5,137 nt of DNA, taken from NCBI GenBank assembly GCA_030665485.1, contig DAOUZV010000091.1, positions 1-5,137 of the forward strand, in the 5' to 3' direction. Positions 1-5,137 of the stretch are shown here, one piece after another. The position numbers were made by a program, and so were the translations under genes. The notes under the pieces are model-generated. The model ran no database searches and was not told the DNA's origin. It saw only the letters and a program-made list of their open reading frames with translations. This stretch comes from Chloroflexota bacterium. GTDB taxonomy: Bacteria > Chloroflexota > Dehalococcoidia > JABGRK01. Position 1 is the first letter of the stretch, and each line of letters opens with the position of its first letter.

Positions 1-1
1 C

Positions 2-1192
2 GCGGCACTCTGGCAGGGGATAGCCTTAGATCACTGTACTAATGGTGTGCAGACGACTCGAGCTACCGCCACTCTGATAGCAATTACCGGGAACTTTGAT
101 GTTCTTGGGGGCAACAACTTTTCTACAGGACTGCGTCAGACTAATCTAAGAATGGAGGATAGAGTCAGTTCCGAAGATGCTATCGGAGCAGCATATCCCC
201 TATTCGGATTGTTTAGTCGTGAGACAACCGCCATGCCTGTTACAGATGCAATACTTACAGGCAAACCTTACCCAATTGAAGCTTTGATAGTGCAAGGGGG
301 CAATCCAGCATTGATCTGGCCTAATAGTAATAAGGTCAAAAAAGCTTTCGAAAAACTGGAGTTGCTGGTTGTTGCCGACTTGTTCATGACAGAAACTGCC
401 AAAATGGCTGATATTGTATTGCCAAGCACTACCTTTTTGGAAAAGAAGGTCCTTAAGGATTACGGTGCTCAGCATCGCCGGGCGGTTGTCTTACATGAAA
501 ATGTAATTGAACCAGTGGGCCAGTCTATTATAGACTGGAGGCTTTGGGCTGATTTGGGCAAGAAGATGGGTTATGCTAAGCATTTCCCATGGAACAATGA
601 TGATGAGCTTTTAGAGTACTTGCTTGAACCGACAAGCATCACCGTCCAGCAGTTAAAAGACAACCCAGATGGTATAATATATGCTCACCTTAAAAAAAGA
701 ACGTATCTTGAGAAAGGGTTCCGTACTCCGTCGAAAAAGGTAGAACTATATTCGGAGCGGATGGAAGATATTGGATACGACGCTTTGCCGACATTCAGAG
801 AACCAGCGGAAACTCCTATAAGCCGACCTGACCTAGCAAAAAAATACCCTTTAACTTTACTCACCGGGACAAGAAATGTAGTTTATCAGCACTCACAATA
901 TCGTAATATCCCCAAATTGAGGAAGCTATGCCCTGAACCTCTGGTTGAGATTAATACCAAGACTGCCCAAGATCTCAAAATTAGTGATGGTGAGATGGTA
1001 ACCCTAGAGTCAGCTAGGGGTAGCATTAAACTGAAGGCCAAGGTTACCAACGATATTCACCTTAAAGTAGTCAGTATTCAGCATGGATGGAAGGAGGCCA
1101 ATGCCAACGTTCTTACTGACGATGAGGCTTGCGACCCTGTTTCAGCTTATCCGGGTTTCAAGTCAGTCTTGTGTAGAGTAATAAAGGAATAA
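2..1192 (+). CDS. Molybdopterin-dependent oxidoreductase (DMSO reductase family), C-terminal part, 5' cut by window edge
   Basis: The frame is open from base 2 with no stop and gives 396 visible residues ending at a TAA. Family members are usually roughly 650-750 residues or longer, so a large N-terminal part, including any [4Fe-4S] motif and the Mo-ligand residue, lies outside the window. What is seen: the family-typical stretch DHCTNGVQTTRA, then ITGNFDVLGGN (visible residues about 10-38), which is part of the molybdopterin-binding core; then VQGGNPA and VVADLFMTETAKMADIVLPS, typical of the second cofactor-binding half; and from about residue 280 the C-terminal dinucleotide-binding domain (LLTGTRN, QHSQYRN, ISDGEMVTLES, QHGW). 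The family binds bis-molybdopterin guanine dinucleotide and does two-electron or hydration chemistry. The ending (HGW, then DPVSAYPGFKSVLC) recalls acetylene hydratase and formate-dehydrogenase-like members, but the substrate cannot be set from this part. A methyltransferase follows after 28 bases and is probably co-transcribed. Confidence 0.92.
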   Translation, partial: AALWQGIALDHCTNGVQTTRATATLIAITGNFDVLGGNNFSTGLRQTNLRMEDRVSSEDAIGAAYPLFGLFSRETTAMPVTDAILTGKPYPIEALIVQGGNPALIWPNSNKVKKAFEKLELLVVADLFMTETAKMADIVLPSTTFLEKKVLKDYGAQHRRAVVLHENVIEPVGQSIIDWRLWADLGKKMGYAKHFPWNNDDELLEYLLEPTSITVQQLKDNPDGIIYAHLKKRTYLEKGFRTPSKKVELYSERMEDIGYDALPTFREPAETPISRPDLAKKYPLTLLTGTRNVVYQHSQYRNIPKLRKLCPEPLVEINTKTAQDLKISDGEMVTLESARGSIKLKAKVTNDIHLKVVSIQHGWKEANANVLTDDEACDPVSAYPGFKSVLCRVIKE

Positions 1193-1220
1193 ACTCAACG
1201 AAGTTCTTAAAGGTGAAGCC

Positions 1221-2078
1221 ATGAATAACACAGAAAACGACACTATAAACCAAGAGCCTGATGTCAAGACATATCTGCAAAGTTTGCTTGTAACTGACCC
1301 GCTAAGAGAACCAGCAACAAAGTGCATAATCAAGGCTCTTGAGTTGCCTATGGGAAGCCATGGGCTAGATGTGGGCTGCGGAATCGGTACTCAGGCTTTA
1401 ATGCTCGCAGATGCAGTGGGACCAGATGGACATATTACCGGCCTCGATGCAAAAAGCGAGTTCATAGAGTACGCGAGAGAAATTGTAAAGAAGAAAGGTC
1501 TGTCTAAGCAGGTTTCATTCAAACAAGGCGATTTCAACAAGCTGCCCTTTGACGATAACACTTTTGACTGGGCTTGGAGTAGTGATTGTGTAGCATACAG
1601 CCCAACAGATCCTATAACTCCGTTAAATGAGATGGCACGGGTGGTTAAGCCAGGCGGAAGTGTTATTATCCTCTTTTATTCGTCCGAACAACTACTTCCT
1701 GGATATCCCATACTCGAGGCTCATCTAAAAGCTACCTCATCTGGAATAGCCCCTTTCACGATTGGAAATAAACCAGAGTCGCACTATTATCGTGCGCTCG
1801 GATGGCTTCAGAAGATAGGCCTTGAGAACGCCCAAGCACAAACTTTTACGAATACAATTCATGCTCCATTAACAGATGAAATACGCAAAGCATTGACAGC
1901 GTTAATTGATATGCGCTGGCCGGGAGTAGAATCTGAGCTATCTCAAGAAGATTGGCAACTTTACCAGCGTCTAACTAGACCTGATTCACCTGATTTCATC
2001 CTAAACCTATCGGATTACTATGCGTTCTATACCACTTCGCTATTTCGCGGGAAAGTAGCTAGATCAACCTCACCCTAA
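1221..2078 (+). CDS. Class I SAM-dependent methyltransferase, substrate unknown
   Basis: A complete 285-residue protein with a Rossmann-type SAM-binding domain of the UbiE/Methyltransf_11 kind. Visible motifs: motif I GLDVGCGIGTQ (residues 48-58), which binds SAM; an acidic residue after strand 2 (D76 in TGLDAK), expected to hold the ribose hydroxyls; QGDFNKLPF (102-110), whose D104 should contact the adenine side; DWAWSSDCVAY (116-126); and the post-motif ARVVKPGGSVII (139-150). Residues about 155-285 form a helical C-terminal part that should shape the substrate site, ending in an aromatic YYAFY stretch (266-270). No signal peptide or membrane helix is seen, so it is likely cytosolic. The ATG start is supported by AAAGGTG at 1209-1215, five bases upstream. 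It follows the oxidoreductase by 28 bases in the same direction, so the two probably share an mRNA. Acceptor candidates such as a quinone, small metabolite or metalloid cannot be told apart from the sequence. Confidence 0.92.
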   Translation: MNNTENDTINQEPDVKTYLQSLLVTDPLREPATKCIIKALELPMGSHGLDVGCGIGTQALMLADAVGPDGHITGLDAKSEFIEYAREIVKKKGLSKQVSFKQGDFNKLPFDDNTFDWAWSSDCVAYSPTDPITPLNEMARVVKPGGSVIILFYSSEQLLPGYPILEAHLKATSSGIAPFTIGNKPESHYYRALGWLQKIGLENAQAQTFTNTIHAPLTDEIRKALTALIDMRWPGVESELSQEDWQLYQRLTRPDSPDFILNLSDYYAFYTTSLFRGKVARSTSP

Positions 2079-2103
2079 AAGCTCTACCTGTTGTTGCCAA
2101 TGT

Positions 2104-2133
2104 GGCCTCTACTATGGTGATGCAGCAGAGGCC
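2104..2133. terminator. Inverted repeat between convergent genes, probable bidirectional terminator
   Basis: A perfect 7-bp inverted repeat, GGCCTCT at 2104-2110 and AGAGGCC at 2127-2133, encloses 16 bases. Two further pairs (CT/AG) can form inside after one mismatch. It sits in the 77-base gap between the stop codons of the methyltransferase and the oppositely oriented cooS. This is where a shared terminator is expected. Neither side has a good T tract: the plus side continues TTGATAAATGATCTT, and the minus side has none. Efficient intrinsic termination is therefore uncertain. Confidence 0.42.
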
Positions 2134-2155
2134 TTGATAAATGATCTTATCCAGA

Positions 2156-4120
2156 TTACTTGGTTCTGGTTCTAGAGTATTTGGCAAACTCCTCATCAGA
2201 GGTGTAATCGGCCGGGAAATAGGTATTGCTCTTGGCATATTTGCCCGGAATATACTCCTCCAGGTTGAGAGCCTTGCGCTTGGCATCAATGTGAGCTAGC
2301 GCCTCCTCAACAGTCTTCTGCCAGTCGGGCTCGAAGTGCCAGGTGGCACCGAACACGTTGTTCCAGTCCTCACCAACGAGCTTAGTCAGCATCTCGCTGC
2401 CCTCTATCGGCGATGTGCCTCCCATCCATGTCCTGACTCCCGATGTGACAAAGTAGCAGCCAATAGACAGTGCCTTCTCGCTCATCCACTCCGGAGCAAA
2501 CCCGGCAACAGGCAAGTCGCTGATATCCTCACCCAGACCACCCTCATTTACACACTGTGCCAGTACCGTGAGTATCCGACTGTTATCCACACAGGAACCC
2601 ATGTGCAGCACCGGCGGAATGCCGATGGCCTCACATACCTCTCTCAGTCCGGCGCCGGCGTACTTCATAACCTCGGGAGTGAGCAGCCCCTGCTTAGCGC
2701 AGGCAATGGCGTTACAGCCGGTTGTCACCACCAGCACGTCGTTCTTGATAAGCTCCTTAACCACTTCCAAGTGCGGATCGTCGTGGGTGATTCGGGGGTT
2801 GTTACAACCCACAACACCAGCAGCACCACGAATTCGTCCGGAGCTAATCGCATCGTTCAACGGGCGGAAGGACTGACGATACACACCGCCCTGCATATAA
2901 GCTATATACTCATGTGAGAAGCCTGCAATTATGCGATCGGTGTAATCCGGTATCTGCACGCTCTTGCGCTTGGGGTAGTTATCAATTGCCGTCTTGAGAA
3001 TCAGTTTGGCCGTCTCCAGCGCCTTGTCCTCATGGAACTCAATGTGAGCGGCACCGGTGATCTTGGCCTTGGGTGACGTGGTGATAATCTTGGTATGAGT
3101 GCCCTCTGCCGCATCAACTATCCCCTGCATAATACACTGAATATCGACTACCATCGCCTCAATAGCGCCCGTTGCAATAGCCAGTTCCTGCGAAAGGAAA
3201 TTGCCCAAAAGCGGCACACCTTGCCGCATCAGCACCTCGTTGGCGGTGCAGCAGATGCCGACGATGTTAATACCCTTTGCGCCCTTCGATTTGGCATAAT
3301 CGAGAACATCGGGAGAGTTTGCAGCAGTAACGATCAACTCAGAAAGCGTGGGCTCATGGCCGTGAACCACAACGTTGACTTCATCCTCGGCAAGCACGCC
3401 GAAGTTGGAGCGTGATGCCACCGGGTTCGGTGTACCGAACAGAATATCGCTGATATCCGTCGAAAGCATGGAGCCTCCCCAGCCATCTCCCAGACAAGTT
3501 CGCGCCGCATGCATCATTATATGTTCTGCATCCTGATCATTACCTACATGGGTTCGGTGCATAGTTTCAACCACTTCCCTGTCAACACCTCTGGGAGTAA
3601 CACCCAGTTTGCTCCATAACTCTTTGCGCTTCTCCGGCGCCCTTTTAACATAGGAGACCTCGCCCTTAAGGCTTCCAAAATCCGCCAGAGCGGCTCTGGC
3701 CACATCGGCGCCGATTTCGTTCTCATCGCGATCTTTTGTACTTACTCCAAGATACTCAGCCACCTGCATCAGCTTATTGAGATCCTTAATCTTGTAATCC
3801 GGGGCCTCACCGGTAGCAGCTGCGAGTAGGGTGAAAGCCATACCACGTCCGTGATCCGAATGTGAAGCTGCGCCAGCAGCAATAGCACGAGCAAGGTTTC
3901 TGGCGGCCACCGTATCTATGGTTGCACCACATACGCCAACCGTCGTCTTGCCAACTAATCGGCATGGACCCATATGACAGTTCTTACAACAGCTACCTAC
4001 ATGACCTATGGGACAGGCTTTCGTGCTCTCTGCACGATCAAACGCCGTTATGATACCATCAGCTTTCGCCTTTTCCATCATTTCCTTCACTGCGGGATCA
4101 ATAGTCTTCTTATCTACCAC
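2156..4120 (-). CDS. cooS: Anaerobic Ni-Fe carbon monoxide dehydrogenase catalytic subunit
   Basis: A complete 654-residue protein, a normal length for this family (about 630-675). The enzyme interconverts CO + H2O and CO2 + 2 electrons + 2 protons, acts as a cytosolic homodimer and passes electrons to ferredoxin. N-terminal cysteines fit the D cluster (C36, C44) and B cluster (C45, C48, C53, C64). Candidate ligands of the Ni-Fe-S C cluster are all present: HGHEP (H253/H255), GICCTANE (C290/C291), DIQCIMQG (C329), VGCNNPR (C439), TTGCNA (C469) and MGSCVDNSR (C510). K549 in PEWMSEKA is probably the catalytic lysine. SHSDHGR (H87, H90) matches the start of the proton-relay histidines. The GTG start is set by a strong G-rich ribosome site eight bases upstream, and no other start lies in frame before an upstream stop. 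No acsB, cooC or cooF is visible nearby, so a monofunctional role and an acetyl-CoA-synthase-linked role (where it would be called acsA) both remain possible. Confidence 0.97.
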   Translation of the reverse strand: MVDKKTIDPAVKEMMEKAKADGIITAFDRAESTKACPIGHVGSCCKNCHMGPCRLVGKTTVGVCGATIDTVAARNLARAIAAGAASHSDHGRGMAFTLLAAATGEAPDYKIKDLNKLMQVAEYLGVSTKDRDENEIGADVARAALADFGSLKGEVSYVKRAPEKRKELWSKLGVTPRGVDREVVETMHRTHVGNDQDAEHIMMHAARTCLGDGWGGSMLSTDISDILFGTPNPVASRSNFGVLAEDEVNVVVHGHEPTLSELIVTAANSPDVLDYAKSKGAKGINIVGICCTANEVLMRQGVPLLGNFLSQELAIATGAIEAMVVDIQCIMQGIVDAAEGTHTKIITTSPKAKITGAAHIEFHEDKALETAKLILKTAIDNYPKRKSVQIPDYTDRIIAGFSHEYIAYMQGGVYRQSFRPLNDAISSGRIRGAAGVVGCNNPRITHDDPHLEVVKELIKNDVLVVTTGCNAIACAKQGLLTPEVMKYAGAGLREVCEAIGIPPVLHMGSCVDNSRILTVLAQCVNEGGLGEDISDLPVAGFAPEWMSEKALSIGCYFVTSGVRTWMGGTSPIEGSEMLTKLVGEDWNNVFGATWHFEPDWQKTVEEALAHIDAKRKALNLEEYIPGKYAKSNTYFPADYTSDEEFAKYSRTRTK

Positions 4121-4128
4121 TTTGATTA

Positions 4129-4138
4129 CCCCCCCTTT
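4129..4138 (-). promoter_or_regulatory. Ribosome binding site of cooS
   Basis: On the minus strand a run of seven G preceded by several A (AAAAAGGGGGGG) ends eight bases before the GTG start codon. This fits pairing with the anti-Shine-Dalgarno sequence, although a pure G run is less usual than AGGAGG. It supports GTG at 4118-4120 as the true start. Confidence 0.6.
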
Positions 4139-4167
4139 TTTTACTATAAACGAATGTGCCTTAAATA

Positions 4168-4194
4168 TTGATATGCACTAAATTGCTCTGTCAA
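4168..4194 (-). promoter_or_regulatory. Putative sigma-70-type promoter of cooS
   Basis: On the minus strand a perfect -35 box TTGACA (4189-4194) is followed after 15 bases by TATCAA (4168-4173), which matches four of six -10 consensus bases. AATATT four bases further on is an alternative -10 with a 19-base spacer. Transcription would start near 4161 and leave a leader of about 40 bases before the GTG. The perfect -35 box and its position argue for it. The non-ideal spacing and -10 box keep it uncertain, and may mean that an activator is needed. Confidence 0.42.
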
Positions 4195-4203
4195 AATAAA
4201 TAG

Positions 4204-4219
4204 TGGGCATACACGCCCA
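4204..4219. repeat. Short inverted repeat TGGGC/GCCCA upstream of the cooS promoter
   Basis: TGGGC (4204-4208) and GCCCA (4215-4219) are separated by six bases and form a small perfect hairpin or a dyad operator. An overlapping wider pair, TAGTG at 4201-4205 and CACTA at 4235-4239, could form an alternative structure. It lies about 10 bases upstream of the TTGACA box of cooS, a usual place for an activator site. Any function is inferred. Confidence 0.3.
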
Positions 4220-4244
4220 GAAGCGCCACCCCCGCACTAACCTC

Positions 4245-4272
4245 AATGATGCCAACATGTTCTGGGATCATT
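4245..4272. repeat. Imperfect inverted repeat centred near ACATGT
   Basis: AATGAT (4245-4250) pairs with ATCATT (4267-4272). After one G/G mismatch the stem continues with CCA (4252-4254) and TGG (4263-4265), leaving eight loop bases. It could be a regulator-binding dyad or a transcript hairpin. No T run follows that would make it a clear terminator. Confidence 0.35.
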
Positions 4273-4317
4273 ATTTAGCTCCCTCGTCATTATCATTTTA
4301 TGGGTACAGTTTTTTCA

Positions 4318-4368
4318 CATGTAATGGTGTTATCCCTAAATGAATTATCAGGTTAGCCATATTACATG
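4318..4368. repeat. Perfect 8-bp inverted repeat CATGTAAT / ATTACATG
   Basis: CATGTAAT at 4318-4325 and its exact reverse complement ATTACATG at 4361-4368 are 35 bases apart in the AT-rich centre of the divergent region. The arm centres are 43 bases apart, about four helical turns. This would suit two sites for one regulator on the same face of the DNA. In such AT-rich sequence a chance match cannot be excluded. Confidence 0.35.
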
Positions 4369-4398
4369 CTGTTAATCGGTTATTTACAATTTAGGTAG

Positions 4399-4506
4399 GT
4401 GAAGAAGTCACACGAAAACATTGATCGATCTGATGTGGCAATAAGCTTCAAGGAGAGGAAAGCACTTGGGGTCTCGGCGTACAGTAAGGGGCCTTCAATC
4501 TCGTAA
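4399..4506 (+). CDS. Possible small ORF (35 codons) ahead of the membrane protein gene
   Basis: A GTG-started frame of 35 codons opens directly after an in-frame TAG and ends with a TAA at 4504-4506. That stop overlaps the AAGGAGG ribosome site of the next gene (4505-4511), an arrangement common in operons. The predicted peptide begins MKKSHENIDRSD and has mixed, soluble composition with no membrane helix. Against it: the Shine-Dalgarno match before the GTG is poor (AGGTAG directly abuts the start), and a second short frame overlaps it. An internal GTG at 4435 would give 23 codons. No family recognised. It may be chance. Confidence 0.18.
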   Translation: MKKSHENIDRSDVAISFKERKALGVSAYSKGPSIS

Positions 4507-4511
4507 GGAGG
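4505..4511 (+). promoter_or_regulatory. Strong Shine-Dalgarno with unusually long spacing to ATG
   Basis: AAGGAGG is a near-perfect ribosome site, but the first ATG of the membrane protein frame (4530) is 18 bases downstream instead of the usual 5-10. No ATG, GTG or TTG lies in frame between them. The only near-start codon at ordinary distance is ATA at 4521, nine bases away. Either the spacing is tolerated, a rare start is used, or the region is folded or coupled to upstream translation. Confidence 0.5.
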
Positions 4512-4529
4512 GAGCTACGAATAGTTAAA

Positions 4530-5137
4530 ATGAACAAGATTATTGATCGTTTAAAGTACCTCTTCCGTTCCCCCAAAGGCCTGGTGCTGCTGGCCATTGC
4601 CTTCATATCTATTGTTACTGTTATCTGGGGCATGCTCTCCGGCCCCCTCGCCGAATGGGGTCTTAAGGACCTGGCGGTGCGGATATTCGGCATGGACCTG
4701 GAGGCGGCTGAACGCGAGGGCCGAATCATCATACTTTACCACAGCATCGCCATGGCGGCGGTGGCCATTCTGGTGTATTTTGCCACCGCAACCGTGCCTA
4801 TGAAAAAGAGCGAGCAGACCGCTATCAACTGTGTAGTTACAGTGGGATACATAACTGCAATGATATCCGGCTTAATCTTTGCCTACTTCGGGCACAACTG
4901 GGCAGCCCATGGGGTATACCTCGTCGGGCTATCGCTGGTTTTCTTCGCCGGGATTCTGTTGGCGGTCGCGTTGTGGCCCTGGCGCAAGGATTACCGCAAA
5001 GCCCCGACCGGCACCCAAACGCGCGGCGGGATTGATCTGGAGCGTACGGCGTTCTTCACCGTGGTCGTGTGTTTCCTGATTTCGGCTATCTTTGGAGCGG
5101 TGCCCGGGTCGTACTTTGGCAACGGATTTGAAGTCTT
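4530..5137 (+). CDS. Polytopic integral membrane protein, N-terminal part, 3' cut by window edge
   Basis: The frame is open from ATG at 4530 to the right edge with no stop: 202 complete codons and a partial one. After a short basic N-terminus (MNKIIDRLKYLFRSPKG), hydrophobic segments appear at about residues 17-40, 66-89, 98-120, 128-150 and 172-193, suggesting at least five membrane helices. The charged loop DLEAAEREGR lies between the first two and a basic loop (WRKDYRK) follows the fourth. Histidines sit in or at the ends of helices: H71 (LYHSIAM), H122 and H127 (YFGHNWAAHG). The visible part ends PGSYFGNGFEV. Membrane histidines of this kind can bind haem or a quinone, so a respiratory or electron-transfer role is conceivable, but I do not recognise the family firmly. 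It is divergent from cooS, which could mean shared control. Base composition resembles cooS rather than the left-hand genes. Confidence 0.85.
   Translation, partial: MNKIIDRLKYLFRSPKGLVLLAIAFISIVTVIWGMLSGPLAEWGLKDLAVRIFGMDLEAAEREGRIIILYHSIAMAAVAILVYFATATVPMKKSEQTAINCVVTVGYITAMISGLIFAYFGHNWAAHGVYLVGLSLVFFAGILLAVALWPWRKDYRKAPTGTQTRGGIDLERTAFFTVVVCFLISAIFGAVPGSYFGNGFEV

Larger units (their letters stand above)
4121..4529. other. Divergent intergenic region between cooS and the membrane protein gene
   Basis: These 409 bases separate two genes that point away from each other. The middle part (about 4271-4400) is clearly AT-rich. The side near cooS holds its ribosome site, a candidate promoter and a G/C-rich patch (4204-4236) with inverted repeats. 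The side near the membrane gene holds two Shine-Dalgarno-like tracts (4450-4458 and 4505-4511) and very short reading frames. A plus-strand -10-like TACAAT lies at 4385-4390, but no convincing -35 box sits at the right distance, so I do not call a plus-strand promoter. No tRNA, rRNA or known riboswitch was recognised. Confidence 0.7.

Noticed and set aside
47..1192. GTG at 47 as the true start of the oxidoreductase
   Set aside because: The same frame is open back to base 2 and reads family-typical sequence (DHCTNG) before the GTG, which encodes an internal valine. The gene is cut by the window edge.
2059..2289. 76-codon minus-strand frame overlapping both gene ends
   Set aside because: It overlaps the end of cooS in another frame and the end of the methyltransferase on the opposite strand. 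The composition is not protein-like for a conserved family.
2336..2917. 193-codon plus-strand open frame
   Set aside because: It lies wholly opposite the conserved cooS coding sequence. The translation has no recognisable motif and looks like antisense of a G+C-rich gene.
3095..3415. 106-codon plus-strand open frame
   Set aside because: Antisense to cooS, covering the codons for the conserved C-cluster region. No independent support.
3974..4171. 65-codon plus-strand frame over the cooS start
   Set aside because: Opposite the cysteine-rich N-terminus of cooS and its promoter. No ribosome site seen.
4385..4390. TACAAT as -10 box of a promoter for the membrane gene
   Set aside because: It matches five of six consensus bases, but no TTGACA-like box lies 15-19 bases upstream in this AT-rich stretch, so it is too weak to list as a promoter.
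4448..4732. 94-codon minus-strand frame
   Set aside because: Antisense to the membrane protein, whose plus-strand frame has clear helices and runs unbroken to the window edge. Arg/Ser-rich shadow translation.
4597..5079. Two plus-strand frames (4597-4803, 4879-5079) within the membrane gene
   Set aside because: They are in another frame of the same strand. The 4530 frame gives coherent hydrophobic helices across both.

Overview
The window reads as chromosomal DNA of a strict anaerobe. The main reason is a complete nickel-iron carbon monoxide dehydrogenase (cooS/acsA type) lying next to a molybdopterin-dependent oxidoreductase. I cannot fix the lineage from sequence alone. An anaerobic acetogen-like, Dehalococcoidia-like or deltaproteobacterial source would all fit, and this is only an inference.

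Layout. Positions 1-2078 hold a plus-strand pair: the C-terminal part of a large molybdopterin (DMSO-reductase family) oxidoreductase cut by the left edge, then 28 bases later a complete class I SAM-dependent methyltransferase. The two look like one transcription unit. The 77-base gap at 2079-2155 carries a perfect 7-bp inverted repeat, GGCCTCT/AGAGGCC, that can serve as a terminator between convergent genes. Positions 2156-4120 encode the CO dehydrogenase on the minus strand. It is full length, with every expected cluster cysteine visible, a GTG start and a strong G-rich ribosome binding site. Positions 4121-4529 form a 409-base divergent intergenic region. It has a perfect TTGACA -35 box for cooS, several inverted repeats, and very short plus-strand reading frames just ahead of the next gene. 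From 4530 to the right edge is the N-terminal part of an integral membrane protein with about five predicted membrane helices. It runs off the window.

How the genes may work together. CooS interconverts CO and CO2 with low-potential electrons, either for energy metabolism or for the carbonyl branch of the Wood-Ljungdahl pathway. No acetyl-CoA synthase, corrinoid protein, cooC maturation gene or cooF ferredoxin is visible here, so its physiological role stays open. The oxidoreductase/methyltransferase pair is convergent to cooS and need not be functionally linked to it. By eye the plus-strand pair is more AT-rich than cooS and the membrane gene, which could mean a different history for the two halves.

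I found no RNA genes, CRISPR arrays or recognisable insertion sequences. The best candidates for something undescribed are the intergenic region 4121-4529 and the unassigned membrane protein. Most of the window is conventional metabolism.
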